Source: Phragmites australis (Eukaryota; Streptophyta; Magnoliopsida; Poales; Poaceae). Taken from it: DNA of 64,000 nucleotides. The translations under genes and the position numbers were made by a program. Below are positions 20,719-32,484 of this stretch, piece after piece. Position 1 is the first letter of the stretch, and each line of letters begins with the position of its first letter. The DNA is taken from assembly GCF_958298935.1 (NCBI RefSeq), contig NC_084933.1:11391001-11455000 (forward strand), read 5' to 3'. Below the pieces are notes generated by a model that made no database searches, was not told where the DNA came from, and saw only the letters and a list, made by a program, of their open reading frames with translations.

Positions 20719-22418
20719 TGAAAGTGCATCTAGGCCCCCTAAGTGGGTTTTGGCTTATTGATGAAAAAACGATTAAGGATCTGATATGTTTATCTAACTC
20801 ATGAACAGGTTTAAGTCTAAGTTGAGAAGACATATGACGTTTGACGCCATTCGAAAAGAAAGGAGAAGAAACTAGGAGTACTCAATAGAATTTAAATTCT
20901 TTTATTTTTGAAATTGAGTCTAGGATAGCCGCTCTATTAAGATGGTTGCATTTGATTGCTTGATTTGTGTCTCAATGCTCAAGATATCCTTTAGAACCAA
21001 CAAGTTAAGAGACACACTCACCCACGGACACCGGGTTAGTTTTGCAAAGTCCACTGAGTCTAGAGTCTCCGGTGTTCACCGGATACTCCGGTACTCAGTA
21101 TTTAGTCCGGAGTCTCCGAGGTAGACTCCGGCAGAGGGTGCTCGGTTCCGATTTATTTTTGTTGAAAAAGACCGGAGTCTCCGGTGTTCACCGGATACTC
21201 CGGTAGTTGGTGAGTTTTAAGGCCGGAGTCTCCGTGGGAGACTCCGCCAGAGGTCAATCGGTTAAGTCTTTATTTTTATTGAAAAAGACCTGAGTCTTCG
21301 GTGTTCACCGGATACTCCGGTAGAAGAAAATGTTTTAACCAGAGTCTCCGAGGGAGACTCCGGCAGGGGTGTCTCAGTTAGCATTTATTCTTTTTGATAA
21401 AAAGACCGGAGTCTCCGGTGTTCACCGAATACTCCGGTACCTGAGAGGCCGGAGGGTCCGGCAAGTCTCCGGACTTAGTATATTCGATAGCCCTATCAGG
21501 ATCGGAGACTTCGGTAACTTAACAGAATTGTAACGGCTAGTTCTGATACGTTCTGTGACCGTTCTGACGCCGTTTTTGGATTTGGGACCGGATACTCCGG
21601 TGTTCACCGGATACTCCGGTCAGGTCTGACAGAACAGTAACGGCTAGTTTTTGAGAGAGGGCTATAAATACTCCCACACCCCATAGCATTAAATGCTTGC
21701 TGTTGCTGGTGAACTCTAGACTCCTTGAGCATTCTAAGAGCAACCAAAGTCCCTCTAACCACCTCTAGTGCAAAGTTTGCAAAATTTAGTGAGTTTGGGT
21801 TTGGAGTGAGATTAAGCCACTTAAGCATTGAGTTCTTCCTCGAGCATTCGCTGTGATCTTTACTCTTGAAGCTTTGTGCTTCTAGACGGCAAGGCGTCGC
21901 CCGTAGAGCACTCAATCTTTATGGAGTGCCACGGGAAGTTTGTAATCGACTTCAAATTGAGTAAGAAAATTCTAGCTTGATCTTCGTGGTTGCTAGAAGA
22001 GGATAGGGTTGGAAAAGACCCGGCTCTTTGTGAGCTCCTCAACGGAGACGTAGGCACTTCTTTGTGAGGTGGCCGAACTTCGGGATAAATCTCTCACATT
22101 CTTACTTGTGCAATTTACTTGATCGTGTGAATTTGTGAATTTCTTATAATTTGCCTTAGTGATCATCTTGCTAGTATTAATTATTGTTTTAGCTCTGTGA
22201 TAACTAGTAGACGTAGCTACACCTTTAGATTCTAGCTGCTCGTTTTAATTCATAGTTGTTCTTGATTTCCTGTATAGACCGGAGACTCCGAACTAGACCG
22301 GATACTCTGAACCAGACCGGAGTATCCGACCTTCACCGGAGTATCCGACAGTTTTAATCCGCTATTTTAGTTTTAATTTTCAGAAAAGCCTATTCACCCC
22401 CCCCTCTAGGCACTTTCA
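20719..22418 (+). repeat. 3' LTR of the copia element
   Basis: 1700 bp, matching 10505-12201 except for scattered substitutions and changes in palindrome copy number. Near 21596 it carries a CCGG...CCGG palindrome pair missing at the matching place in the 5' LTR (about 11392). It lacks one present at 11287-11320 in the 5' copy. The tandem units lie at 21052-21490 and the TATA box near 21660-21672. It is followed by the duplication CAACC. Confidence 0.93.
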
Positions 22419-22626
22419 CAACCCCTCAGATCGAAAACCCTAATGGAGCGCATGATCCATTGTATCTTAATCATCAGCATAGGGCTCAGAGCTATAGATC
22501 TGCAATGGCACAGAGGCTCCTCTATCTCCAAGAGGCTCTTATGCAACACCCTACTGTAGATCTAATGACCCTCGCTGGTAAGGGCTGGATCGACTCGATG
22601 ATCAGCATAGTGAAGGAGACCATCAC

Positions 22627-25303
22627 TGTAATGCCCCAAAAATCATATAAATAAGTGTTGATCGGACATTTTAAAGAGGATGCAAAAGGTTGACCTTTTG
22701 ACTCGTCACTCGGATGGACAATCGGAGACCACGGATGCGTAGGGCTCGTCAAAACGATTCCGTTTGACTACTCACATGTTATGTTCAGACTTCGGAACAT
22801 GAAGCTGCGAATTGGACGCTTGAGATTCAAAGAGAAAAAAAAAGAGACCATCCTTTTCTTCTTAACCCTAGAGCGCTGCTCTCCCCCCCCCCCCCACAGC
22901 AGCAGCCACTCTGCCTTCTTCTATACTTCACGTAGAAGGAAGAAAGAGAGGGGGAAAGAAGAAAGAAAGGGGAGGAGATCAGGAGGAGGAAGAAGGGGGC
23001 CAGTGCCCCTCTCACCCAGGTAGGAATTCCTCTCCTATTTTCCTTGTGCTGAGCTCCTCCCCATCCCCTCTCATCTGCATCTTGTGGAGTGGCTGGTCTG
23101 TGCAGCAGCAAGGAAGAAAGAGAAAGGAAGGAGGAGAAAGGAAAAAGGGAAGAAGAAGGGAAGGAGAAGGAGGAGAAGAAAGAGGAAAACCCTGAGCTCT
23201 TGTCAAGTTGCTCGTGGTTGCCCTAGGTGAGGATTCGCCACCCTAATCCCCTCCTTTTGGGTTGATTTTTTGGTTTAGATCTCGAGTTTAGAGGGGGCTT
23301 AGGTTGAGGTTTGGTCGAAATCTGTTTCGTCCTCATTCTGAAAACTGTTAGTTTTGTGCAGTCCCTGTTCAACGTCGTTTTTGGGCATGTTAGCTTCTGA
23401 AATAAATTTGCCCACCATGGACAAAGTTGTAGGAGACTTCAATAGATTTCTTTTGGCACCAAGATTACCCTCATAGCATCTGTAGTTTGAGATATATCAT
23501 CATTTCAACTTGACTGATTTTCTCTGTCAAGAATCTGGATAGTAGTAGCTCAAACCAGTTTTTTTGCCATCATATTGGAATAATTTTAGGGTTCGATCTG
23601 AAGAAAATTTGTAGAGTTTTTCATAATATTTCCAACAGCGTAGAGAACGTTATCATAGGATGAGTAGAACTCCAGTTATGGTCTCTTAAATGTTGTTGCT
23701 GTTGTTTCATCGTCAGAAAGTTTAGTCATGTTCAGAGCATGTTTTGGCCACCTTAGGGGCTTCAAATACAAAAAGCTATAACTAGAAAGTGGTAGAAAAT
23801 GGAGTTTTATAGCTTCTATGAAATGTTTAGAATTTTTGGATTTATGTGTTAATTACAGGAAAATATGAAGGTTTCTGTCAGACTTTTCGGGACAGTTTTC
23901 AATGCTGTTTTCAACAGCAGATTAGAGGCCCATATTGAGCTGATAAAAATATGGTTTCTCCACGGAAGTTTTAGCCATTGTTGTGTAGTTTCCAGAAGTA
24001 TGTTTTTTTTTACTATGATATCAGTTGCAGAAAAAATATATATGAGAATATGAAGCTCTACTACTTTTATCGCTAGAAGGATGTATATGCTGTTTTTGTG
24101 GTTCTCTTTTGAACGACGGCTTGGGGTGTTAGGATCATGTTTCCTACTGTATGTGTATGCTTATATCAATGTTTTTCTGATGTGTGGTTCATAATCAGGT
24201 GGTGGTGCTCCTGATCGTGTTTGAAGGTTGTCGGTTGTATCGAAAAAAGGCAAGTAAACGTAGCGGTTGCTTTGCTACTAGCTTTAACTTGTTATTCATT
24301 CTACCTCCACCTAAATTATATGTTCAGAACCATGATCCATTTAATATGACTTGATTAATTGATGTTTTTGATGAGGTGAGGCACGATTACTTGTTTATAT
24401 GTGGTTATGTTGTCTTATGCTCTCATATCCATGAAGATTGTTATTATTGCGGTATATGTGGTTGATGAAGGCTATGAGGTGATGTGGTATTTACAGTTTC
24501 ATATGCATTCATTTGTATTGCACCTCATATGAAGTAATATGTCGTCGTTTGCTGGCCGCGACTTGTACCGATACACGCCGTACATTACCCGAGGAAGGGT
24601 ACGGTGCAGCTTTACACCTTGTTGGGTGTAAAGATAGTGGACATGCATTTGCATTGCATTTGTATTTTGCAGTATTTAATCAAATTGTTTCCTATTATTG
24701 AAGTGGATGTTGAGAAGCGAATGCCTCTCCAGAAGATATGAGGATGTGGTTTAATCTTTTTAGATGAGGTTTATGATAATCTTGGATGGCTAACTTGGTT
24801 TGTTTTTATGCTATTGTTACTCTCTTTTAAATCGATGTCTAATGAACTTGTAGTTTAAATAGCTTGTTAAAACAGTTTGCTTGCTGAGATTTTATATCTC
24901 ACACCTCTTAATAACCTTTCCAGGTGCTTGATGCTTGCTTCCTTGGACGGGATGGGAGTAGCAGCACTTCTACACGTTATAATCACACACATTAATGCAG
25001 TAGTGGTGTTGTAATAATAATGCAAGTGTTGGAGTTGCTTATCTCTTAGTGTTGCTTAGCGTCGGTAAACTTGTTTTAGTTTGCTTTGTTGGAGGTCAAA
25101 GATTTAATGCCTTAATGCATTGGTTATTTGCTAGGATACTTATGTGTTAGTGTGCGGTTTTATTTATGCACCCTATATCTATATTGTTGCTTCCGCTTTA
25201 TCATGTTTTACAGGAGGTGCTGCCAAAATTTTATAATTTTGGCAAGTCAAGTGGAGTAGTTTGTAGTAACATTCTAGGCTTTCGCGGTGTCTGGGGTGTT
25301 ACA
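22627..25303 (+). mobile_element. Chromovirus-type (Del/Tekay-like) solo LTR
   Basis: Starts TGTAATGCCCCAAAAATC and ends GGTGTCTGGGGTGTTACA. The ends are imperfect inverted copies, as usual for this LTR family. The 5-bp duplication ATCAC is perfect (22622-22626 and 25304-25308), and gag sequence of the gypsy element continues across it. There is no PBS, internal region or second LTR. The interior has pyrimidine- and purine-rich tracts (22880-23200) and no gene. It was probably made by recombination between two LTRs of one insertion. Confidence 0.85.
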
Positions 25304-25308
25304 ATCAC

Positions 25309-27200
25309 TCAAGCCGAGAACTCCCATCAAGCCATCGCCGCGAATATCTCTAATCGAGGAAAGTCTCACATCACCCCTTCTCGTGATGAGTCAGATTCAG
25401 AGAGGTGCAATCCCCAGAACAAGATGACCCGGGAAGATAACCAAGTACCCAGCCGCCGTAGGGCATCGCTAGTGAAGGATCATCCTATCAATGATCTGCA
25501 TGAGTTTATCAATCGGTGAAGACGCTCAAAGACCATCAAAGCAATCTAATTAGAGGACGTCTTGGCACCACTCGAGCCTTTGACCCTTGTGGGTAGAACA
25601 CCCATGGCCACCTGAACCGAGTAAGGCGCCATCAACGGGTGACATGCCTTCTCTTTGGAACTCAAGAGGGTAATCTGGCTGGCTCGCTTCCACCCTAGGT
25701 CAATCAAGAAGTATAACAGGGACACAAATCCTATTGAGTTTCTCTAGATCTACACCACGACCATCCAAGCAACTAGTGGGGATGAGAAGTTAATGGCGAA
25801 TTACCTTACCACATCTCTTAAAGGGGCAGACATGACATGACTGACCAACCTTTCGCCATGGATAATCTACTCGTGGGAGCAACTATGCAATCTATTTCAA
25901 GTCAACTTTCAGAGTACATATGTTCACCCTAGCATAAGAAACGATCTCTTCCATTGTGAACAGAATGAAGAATGAAACCTTGCGCAAGTTTGTGCGTCGC
26001 TTCAGCAACATCTGAAACACCATCCCTAAGATAAACGACTACAACGTCATCCAGGCATTTTTTTGAGGGGTTAGGAGCCGACAGTGCATCAAAGATGTAG
26101 CCAGAAGGGAGCTCAAGACGATCAAAGAACTTATGAAGATCGTCGATCAGGTAGCCAAGGCCGATGAGGCACTCCTATTTGTCAAGGAGAGGTCCCAGGG
26201 CATCAAGCGCCCCCAGCCCAAACTCGACAACGACGTGGTGAAGAGCAAGCGCAAGAAGAACTTCAAAGGGGGTAAGGGCAAGAAAACCAAATCCGATGAA
26301 GTTTTTGCAGATATGCCCAACATCCATCCTGGCAAGCACTCTAGCTCATCCTGGGACAAGAGCTACACACTAAGTATTGGTGAACGTGAAGACAAGCCTT
26401 GGTGCAACTTCCACCAGACCAAAAACCATAGCCTCCACGAGTTCCACCTCTAAAAGAAGCTGATCAAGGACGTGTTTGATAAGGCCAAGAGAAAGAAGAC
26501 ACAGGTTGCTACCCGACGTAGGGACTCCAACTCCAGCAGTAGCGAGGATGACTCAGACTGATGTCCTTCTAATCAGATGAGAGGAACATCGACCACATGT
26601 TTGGTGGCTCTACGTCCTACGAGTCCAAGTGATAGTATAAGACGGTGGCCCGAGAAGTCTTTGCTGCCATCCCCAAGGGTCGCCAAGCTGTCAAGTGGTA
26701 GAATGTTGAGATCTCATTTGACTAGGATGACTACACAGATAACTTCATACGTCCAGGCCACCTTCCGATGGTGGTCGAACCAATGATAAACAACTGCAAG
26801 ATCTCCCAAGTGCTTATTAATGGATAGAGTTTCCTCAACATCCACTTTGTAGCACACTCGAAGTGATGCAGATCTCTCGATTTGCCATCAAGCCGGTTAT
26901 GCAAGCCTTCCATGGTATATTACCCAGATCTTCAGCCACTCCTATCGTCCAGATATTGCTCCTTGTTACCTTCGAGAAGCACAACAACTTTTGGATAGAA
27001 AAGATTCTATTCGATGTGGTTGACTTCGAGACGACATATAACGAAATCTTAGGATGACCAACTCTAGCCAAATTCATGGTTGCCACGCACTACGCTTACC
27101 AATGTGTGAAGATATTGGGACCCGAGGGGATCATCACCATCCGAGGTTGCCCTAAGGCAGGCTTCCATTGTGACAAGAGGAGACTCGATATGGTGTCTTA
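25309..27200 (+). pseudogene. Gypsy gag and protease-like region, heavily broken
   Basis: Continues the gag of the element at 9422-31979. Recognisable pieces include KYNRDTNPIEFL and the basic segment with KSKRKKNFKGGKGKKTK (26240-26295). The Cys/His segment WCNFHQTKNHSLHEFHL follows (26400-26453). After it come peptides such as RPGHLPMVVEPMINN and KILFDVVDFETTYNEILG (27000-27053), typical of the retropepsin region upstream of RT in gypsy polyproteins. Many stops and frameshifts occur (for example TGA at 25517). The aspartic protease active-site triplet is not intact. No RT, RNase H or integrase follows before the 3' LTR, so this family depends on others for movement. Confidence 0.65.
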
Positions 27201-28103
27201 ACACCGACACGGCAAGGAACCGAAGAGCTCAAGAATCAAGGTGAACAAGAAGCCTTTATCATAACTGTGACCACAACACCTCAAGAAGCAAACCTAATAA
27301 CTCGGGGATCTGGTTCCATGACTAGTTCGGAACCCATGTAATAACACTGCGCTATCCCCAAAGTAGTAGGGTCCCTATTTATTGGCTTGATTTAGTTTGT
27401 GTCATTTATGTTTAAAATAATAGGTCTACAATAGCTTGTGGAATGTTAATTAGCTTTGTAAGTCCCATGTGTAAGTACTAAAGTACATTCATAATAATAA
27501 AGATCATATTACCTAGAAAGCCACTTGAATACTTTTCCTCCTTTTGTCTTCTCATGCATTCTAATGCCCAACAATAGGGTAAGTCGCCTCCTGGGTACCT
27601 CACCCCATGCGTACACTTGGGGCTGCAATTTTTTTTCTACGACCCAAAGGCAATATGAACTCTCTTCACTTTATTACATTATTCATTTAGACTGCCTACC
27701 CGGAAACCCTCCCTGAGCAAACAGTCGGGGATTAATAAGTACCTAGTGCTGGAAACTAAAAATGACATATCGTGTACAATCTCAAAGCAAATTCCAACGA
27801 GAAGGGATGATTGTTACATTGTGACTTTGGGGTTGCGAAAAGGTTCCTTATCGTGTTCCATGAGTGTCTAGGGGCTATGACGCCTTCTACTCAAGTGGAC
27901 CTAAGGTTGATCATAATAAGCGCTACGACTAGTAACTGACGCATCCTAAACTAATCAGTGGGATAAGTAATTAAGGTTACCATGATATGTTGTCAAACGC
28001 ATCATGTACTGGGTACCCGCATTGAATGCAAAGCATCCAAAATAAAATTCTTGAGGTTTAACCAGCTACCGAGTTTTTTATTACAGATTGCATAACTAAA
28101 GTT
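27201..28103. other. Non-coding part of the gypsy element
   Basis: AT-rich sequence between the end of the protease-like region and the end of the antisense gene. It contains AATAATAAAG near 27490-27500, a possible poly(A) signal for the sense transcript. No gene seen. A related stretch is found at about 49200-49760 in the second copy. Confidence 0.5.
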
Positions 28104-30749
28104 TTAAGGTGATGGCTTGAGCCCAAAGTTCATCGCATACAGGTAAGTCTTTGCCAACCCGAGCATCTCCTCCACCTTATGGGTTGACTCCTCCTCTGTC
28201 TCCCTCAGGAAGTCTTCTTGGAGGACATCAGTGTTGATATTTTGGTAGTGCACCTTCAGTATGGACATCACCTAGGTGACCGCTTCCTCCGTGCCTCACC
28301 GAGCCTAGCTCAAGATGTGCTTGGTCACTTTCGCTCGGAGCCCTCCGTAGGCTTCGGCAAGCTTGGTCACCCGGGTTGTTAGTCCAGCTACGTCGGCGTC
28401 CCCCGCAAGTTCCACCTGTATCCTGACCCAAAAAGCGCCTCCTAGAAGACTTCAATGGTTGTGGCTATTGCTAGGAGGTAGACATCTGGGTCCCTTCCTA
28501 GGCTAGGACACCGCATTTAGAATGAGAAGGTGAAGATATGGCATGCCCAGGTTGTCGGGGACTTACCTTTCGACCGGCCCTCCAGTTCTACATGTATCTT
28601 CTCCTTCTCAGTGATCTCTTGGGAGAGTTGATGGCACATCTTGATGGCCTCCTTCTTGAGTTCAGTTACTTATGTGGTAGCCTGCTAGGCCTCGCCGCTG
28701 AAACTTTGTAACAGTTATCTTGTAGGAAAGAGCTTACCATAAAGAAGGATGTGAAGATAGCCTCCGGGTTGCGACCACCCAGACCTTGGATGATTTCCCT
28801 CCAGGTCAAGTCTCCAGGTAGCCCATGCATCAGGTTTAGGATAGCCTGAAGCAGCGGTACCTCCACTTCCCGGCTTTCGTCGATCGGTTCTAGGGGCTCG
28901 CCAGGTTCACTTCCACCTCCCTCGATGGTTGTGATATCCAGGACCTAAAGTGAATGGGACTTGGCGACTGGGAGCGGTGCTCTGAGCATCTTGCGAGGAA
29001 GAAACCTAAGACTTTTGCTCCTATTAACATGGGAAAGACGTCCATAGCGACAATACATACTTGGTTGCTTCACGCCCCATAAGGGTTTCAGCAAGATGAG
29101 GATGGAGGCTAGCCTCTTGGATGGCTTCTCGAGGCTGCCGCCTCTTGTCCCTACCTCTGGCACGGGCAAATTCATGTCGCTCGATGTTCCCATGCCAATG
29201 TTTGCCTTTCCACGGTCTTGGTCTGGCGCCTATACGCACACAGAGTCAAACGTCATGGCTACAAAGGCTTTGGTGAATTTTTTTTGAACTTACCGGAGTC
29301 AGAGCTAGCGCTCTAAGTGCAGGAGTCGGGGTTGGATCGTCGGTGTTTGTAGTCAGGATCGGGTCCTCGGTGGTCAAAATTAGTGCTAGATCCACTGGAG
29401 TCAGACTCGAGGCTAGGACTTTGCGGGCTACGAATGAAGCTGGGGCTAAGGGGTCGGATGCTGGTGGTTGTGACGACATGGGGTTGCTAATCGGCAAGCC
29501 TTTATTTACCAAGAAGTCATCCTCATCTAGTGCATTGTCTTTTCTGGAGGACGAGGCCGATGACATACCATCACCCTCGCTTCTGCTTGTGCTTGTAGTC
29601 CCTGTGATCCGGACCTCGTCTGAGTCCTCGTCCCGAACGCTCGCATTCTTGGCCTCCGGGTCAAGTTGCCCACGCTGAGGAAGATCCATGATTCACATTA
29701 GCAAGCATCGTGGGTTACAACTACTTAGAAAGATGATGAAATAAGAAAACACAAAGGCTCATGAGGCTTACTGACATGATCCTCGCTCGAGCGTCAGCCT
29801 CCATGTCTACGATGGGGATCAAGAAGTTCTGGCGATTAGGCTCGGGGGCTAAATCAAACAAGAACCTGGACCTCTGCTCCACCACCTTCGAAAGAAATAT
29901 GTGGATGAAAATATGATTCATAAGAAATAATCCCATAGCTTTCCTAACAGTTACTCGGGATTAGTCAGTACCTTGCTCACCTTCTCGAGCTGGGTCCTCA
30001 ATGGCCTTAAACTCCCAAGCGCTAGAGATCTTCGAGCTTAGAGGGCTTAGGCAGTGCTTGATGAAGTCCTTGGTGACATCGTATGCCATCAACCCTCGCT
30101 CCTCTAGTTCATGAATCTCAGCACAAGAGTTCGGCGGACGGCAGTCTCCCTTGGTTCCTCTGTCCATAGTTGCCTTGACAACAGTGCAAGACCCTTGTAC
30201 GGGAGTTTGGGTGGGTCGGGCTGGTAGTAAAATCACTTCTTATACCACCCTGACCAGGAACTCTTGGCGGTGAAGTCTATGTACTCCACCGACATCCCTT
30301 CTCCAAGGTGAAATTCGGCGTCACTGGCGAATTTGCCCAAAACCCCCTTCAAGAGGTAGAAGTACCTAAAGAGGTTGACAGATGGACGCACGCCCAGGAA
30401 GGCCTCACACAAGTGTGCACAAACGCTGAGCATGACGATAGATTTGGGGTTGAGGTGGATAAGTTTAAGGCCATAAAAACTAAGCACTTGAAGAAAGAAG
30501 CTGGAAGGGGGAAACGGAAACCACAACGGAAGAAATCAAGGAAGACAACGATCCAGGTGGTATCTGGATTGGAATCACCTCACCCATTGTCGGTGTACAG
30601 GCGATTAAGGTGCGTGTGGGGATAACCTCGTCGCGCTCCACCTGGGCCAGAGCCTCCTCTGAGACCTCGAATTCCGGCCAAGGCGGGGTCACGATTGCCA
30701 TAATGCCAGTGGTAGAACTCTCTACTCTCTCAGTCTTCTTGTGGCCCAT
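28104..30749 (-). pseudogene. Antisense multi-exon gene of the gypsy element ('putative gypsy type transposon' protein), broken
   Basis: Runs opposite to gag, from ATG 30749 to TAA at 28104. The first part has MGHKKTERVESS, then YGLKLIHLNPKSIVMLSV, CEAFLGVRPSVNLFRYFY, YIDFTAKSSWSGWYKK and EFKAIEDPAREGE. This is the order seen in the plant 'putative gypsy type transposon' domain (PF04195-type; remembered, not searched). Later segments read like exons. One covers 29906-29775 and ends at a GTAAG donor; another covers 29675-29280 and is Ser/Thr/Pro-rich. The last (about 28450-28104) ends TYLYAMNFGLKPSP. A frameshift near 30520 and stops break it. The second copy at 50967-52009 conserves the same coding segments. 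The role is unknown. Confidence 0.65.
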
Positions 30750-31428
30750 GTCATCGAGAGGAAGCAATTGGTGGGGTTTAGTGATTTTAAGGTGGCTAAA
30801 AGCGAGAGACGAACAATGAAATGACTCAAAGTGAACGATGAAGGAAGGGGTAAACATTGTGTGGGTTCCTTGTCTCGCTTTAGAAAGAGATGGCGGCTCT
30901 CTGGATGTCTCTTCAACTAACACCGTGATGGTTCTGAGCCCGACTAGAGACCACATTCTCCTGCCTTAATATCACGTCACATTTAATGCTCGGCGCATGA
31001 GGCATCAGTTGGAGCAGTAACCCAGGGAACCCGGCATACTACACCACCATGCGCGTACGTTTTCTCAGCGTCATCATGATATCTTGTCAGGTAAAGATTC
31101 TCACCACTACCTGGAATCCCCGCTGCAACAATTCAAATTTCAAACTCGGCCAACGATAAGTCTTTTCTCCCCTATCCTTTTGCAAGACTGAGATGATATT
31201 TTTCGGGCGAATCAGAAATCCTACTTGGAAGGAATACCTTCTTGAGGGCTCATTTGAGAACTCGAAAGTATTCAGAATCCTGAATAGACAACTTGAGGAC
31301 CTCGAAAACCCAGTTAGATGTACCATCCTAATCGGGAATACGAGTTCTACTCGATGATGCAGTCGATCAAAATGCTGTCTTTGCTCTACAAGCAATTGAT
31401 CTATCAAAGCCTCATTTCACGTACTGGG

Positions 31429-31979
31429 TGGCTTGACGATGAGTAGTATAGAACTACCATATCTAGATACCCCAAGGTTTTACGTCATTCTCGGGGCATA
31501 TCTCTATCCTCGGAAAGGGAATCCCTAGATACATAGAAACTGCCCACAGACACCCAGTTTATCTTTAAGAATAAAAATGAAGGACTCCATAGGTCGTACA
31601 TGACTCCCTATATACGGAGCCTGGGGACCCTACGGCGGACAATCGCTTACAAGTCAATTCATGCCCTTACAAGCCATTCAAGCATGTGGAAGCTCTGACC
31701 CTCCAAGCCTTCTGCAGTTTAAATCTGTATTAGCATCTTTCTCCGACTACATGCAAGGGATCCATGAGACTAGGTTTAGATCCATCTAGGCTAACCACAC
31801 ACCCCCTTTGTAACAGTCTCAGGGAATAATACAAGACAAACAGGATGTATGCTTATTATTCTAAGGGATGTCTAAACCTATATAAAAAACCCTCTGTGTG
31901 TTCTATGATTCATCTACTCAAAGCATCCCCTACTATTTCTATAAGTTTGTAAGATCAGCGGTTCACCAATCGTCGACAT
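31429..31979 (+). repeat. 3' LTR of the gypsy element
   Basis: Begins within TGGGTGGCTTGACGATGAG (31425-31443) and ends CGTCGACAT. The 370 bp before it (31060-31428) is conserved in the copies ending at 50484 and 52673, so it is the true 3' internal end of this family. A possible 5-bp duplication AAACA follows. Confidence 0.75.
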
Positions 31980-32484
31980 AAACAGACTCATGTGTTCCTT
32001 GTGCGAATTATTTGTAACGTACTCATGTGCGGATGCCATTTTGGCTGGATGTTATACATGATATAGTTCAACTTTTGCATGAATTCAACTCATGTATTTT
32101 TTTAATTATCTATGATGATGTAGGGATGGAGAGAACCTAATTTGAATTTTGGTGCAGATTTTAGTTACTCTTTTCTCAAAGTATTATAGATAGAGAGAAC
32201 GATAATTTGAATGTATGTATGATCTTATAAAATTGTTGCAGATTTTTGAATTTTTAATGATGTTGCAATGAGTTTCTCATATTACTATTTTTTTTTCCTG
32301 AATTTTCCTCGATTTTATTTTTATTTTTTCAAACCCATTTTTATTTCCTAGAATTTTTATCCCTTCCGCTCCCAAACAATGGCAGGGAATGAAGGGGATT
32401 CCCTATGAAAATGAAATGCCGGCTAAACTCCCCAGTACATTGTTTCCCTGGGTTTCGATCCCCTTGCTTCTAAACATGCCCTAA

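Larger units (their letters stand above)
10505..22418 (+). mobile_element. Full-length SIRE/Maximus-type copia retrotransposon, decayed
   Basis: An 11.9-kb element flanked by the duplication CAACC (10500-10504 and 22419-22423). The LTRs are 1697 and 1700 bp. An initiator-Met-tRNA type PBS lies at 12204 and a polypurine tract at 20705-20718. Order inside: gag with zinc knuckle and coiled coil, then protease, integrase, reverse transcriptase and RNase H (copia order), then an extra ORF after pol, as in the SIRE/Maximus lineage. By eye I count 13 differences in the first ~370 aligned LTR bases, so the insertion is not brand new. The coding frames carry at least nine stops and one frameshift, so it is not autonomous. 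Confidence 0.93.
9422..31979 (+). mobile_element. Non-autonomous gypsy-type LTR element (Tat-like) with an antisense gene, interrupted by two later insertions
   Basis: The LTRs are about 9422-9973 and 31429-31979. They share the GACGATGAGTAGTATAG-type start, the TCTACTC.AAGCAT block and the end GGTTCACCAATCGTCGACA. AAACA precedes the 5' LTR (9417-9421) and follows the 3' LTR (31980-31984), a likely 5-bp duplication. A PBS-like TTAGCACCGTCC follows the 5' LTR. Without the copia element and the solo LTR, the element is about 8 kb. It holds a broken gag plus protease-like region, no RT or integrase, and an antisense gene before the 3' LTR. The antisense gene and gag style suggest the Tat group (Grande/RIRE2-like), which is inference. 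Confidence 0.75.
5196..32481. mobile_element. PIF/Harbinger-like non-autonomous element split by nested insertions
   Basis: The left end is GGGCTTATTTGAGAGGC at 5196 and the right end, read backwards from 32481, is GGGCATGTTTAGAAGC. TAA flanks both sides (5193-5195 and 32482-32484), the 3-bp TWA duplication typical of PIF/Harbinger. Its own sequence is what remains after removing the insertions: 5196-5264, 7924-9421 and 31985-32481, about 2 kb in total. No transposase or Myb-like partner protein was found in those pieces. The assignment depends on the matching ends and duplication. The insertions inside it are a reversed solo LTR and a gypsy element that itself carries two further elements. 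Confidence 0.65.

Noticed and set aside
10505..22418. The idea that the copia element was already dead and was moved by a helper, because its frames have many stops
   Set aside because: By eye the LTRs differ by about 13 in 370 bases. Substitutions at that level across about 6 kb of coding sequence could produce a handful of stops after insertion, so trans-mobilisation is not required.
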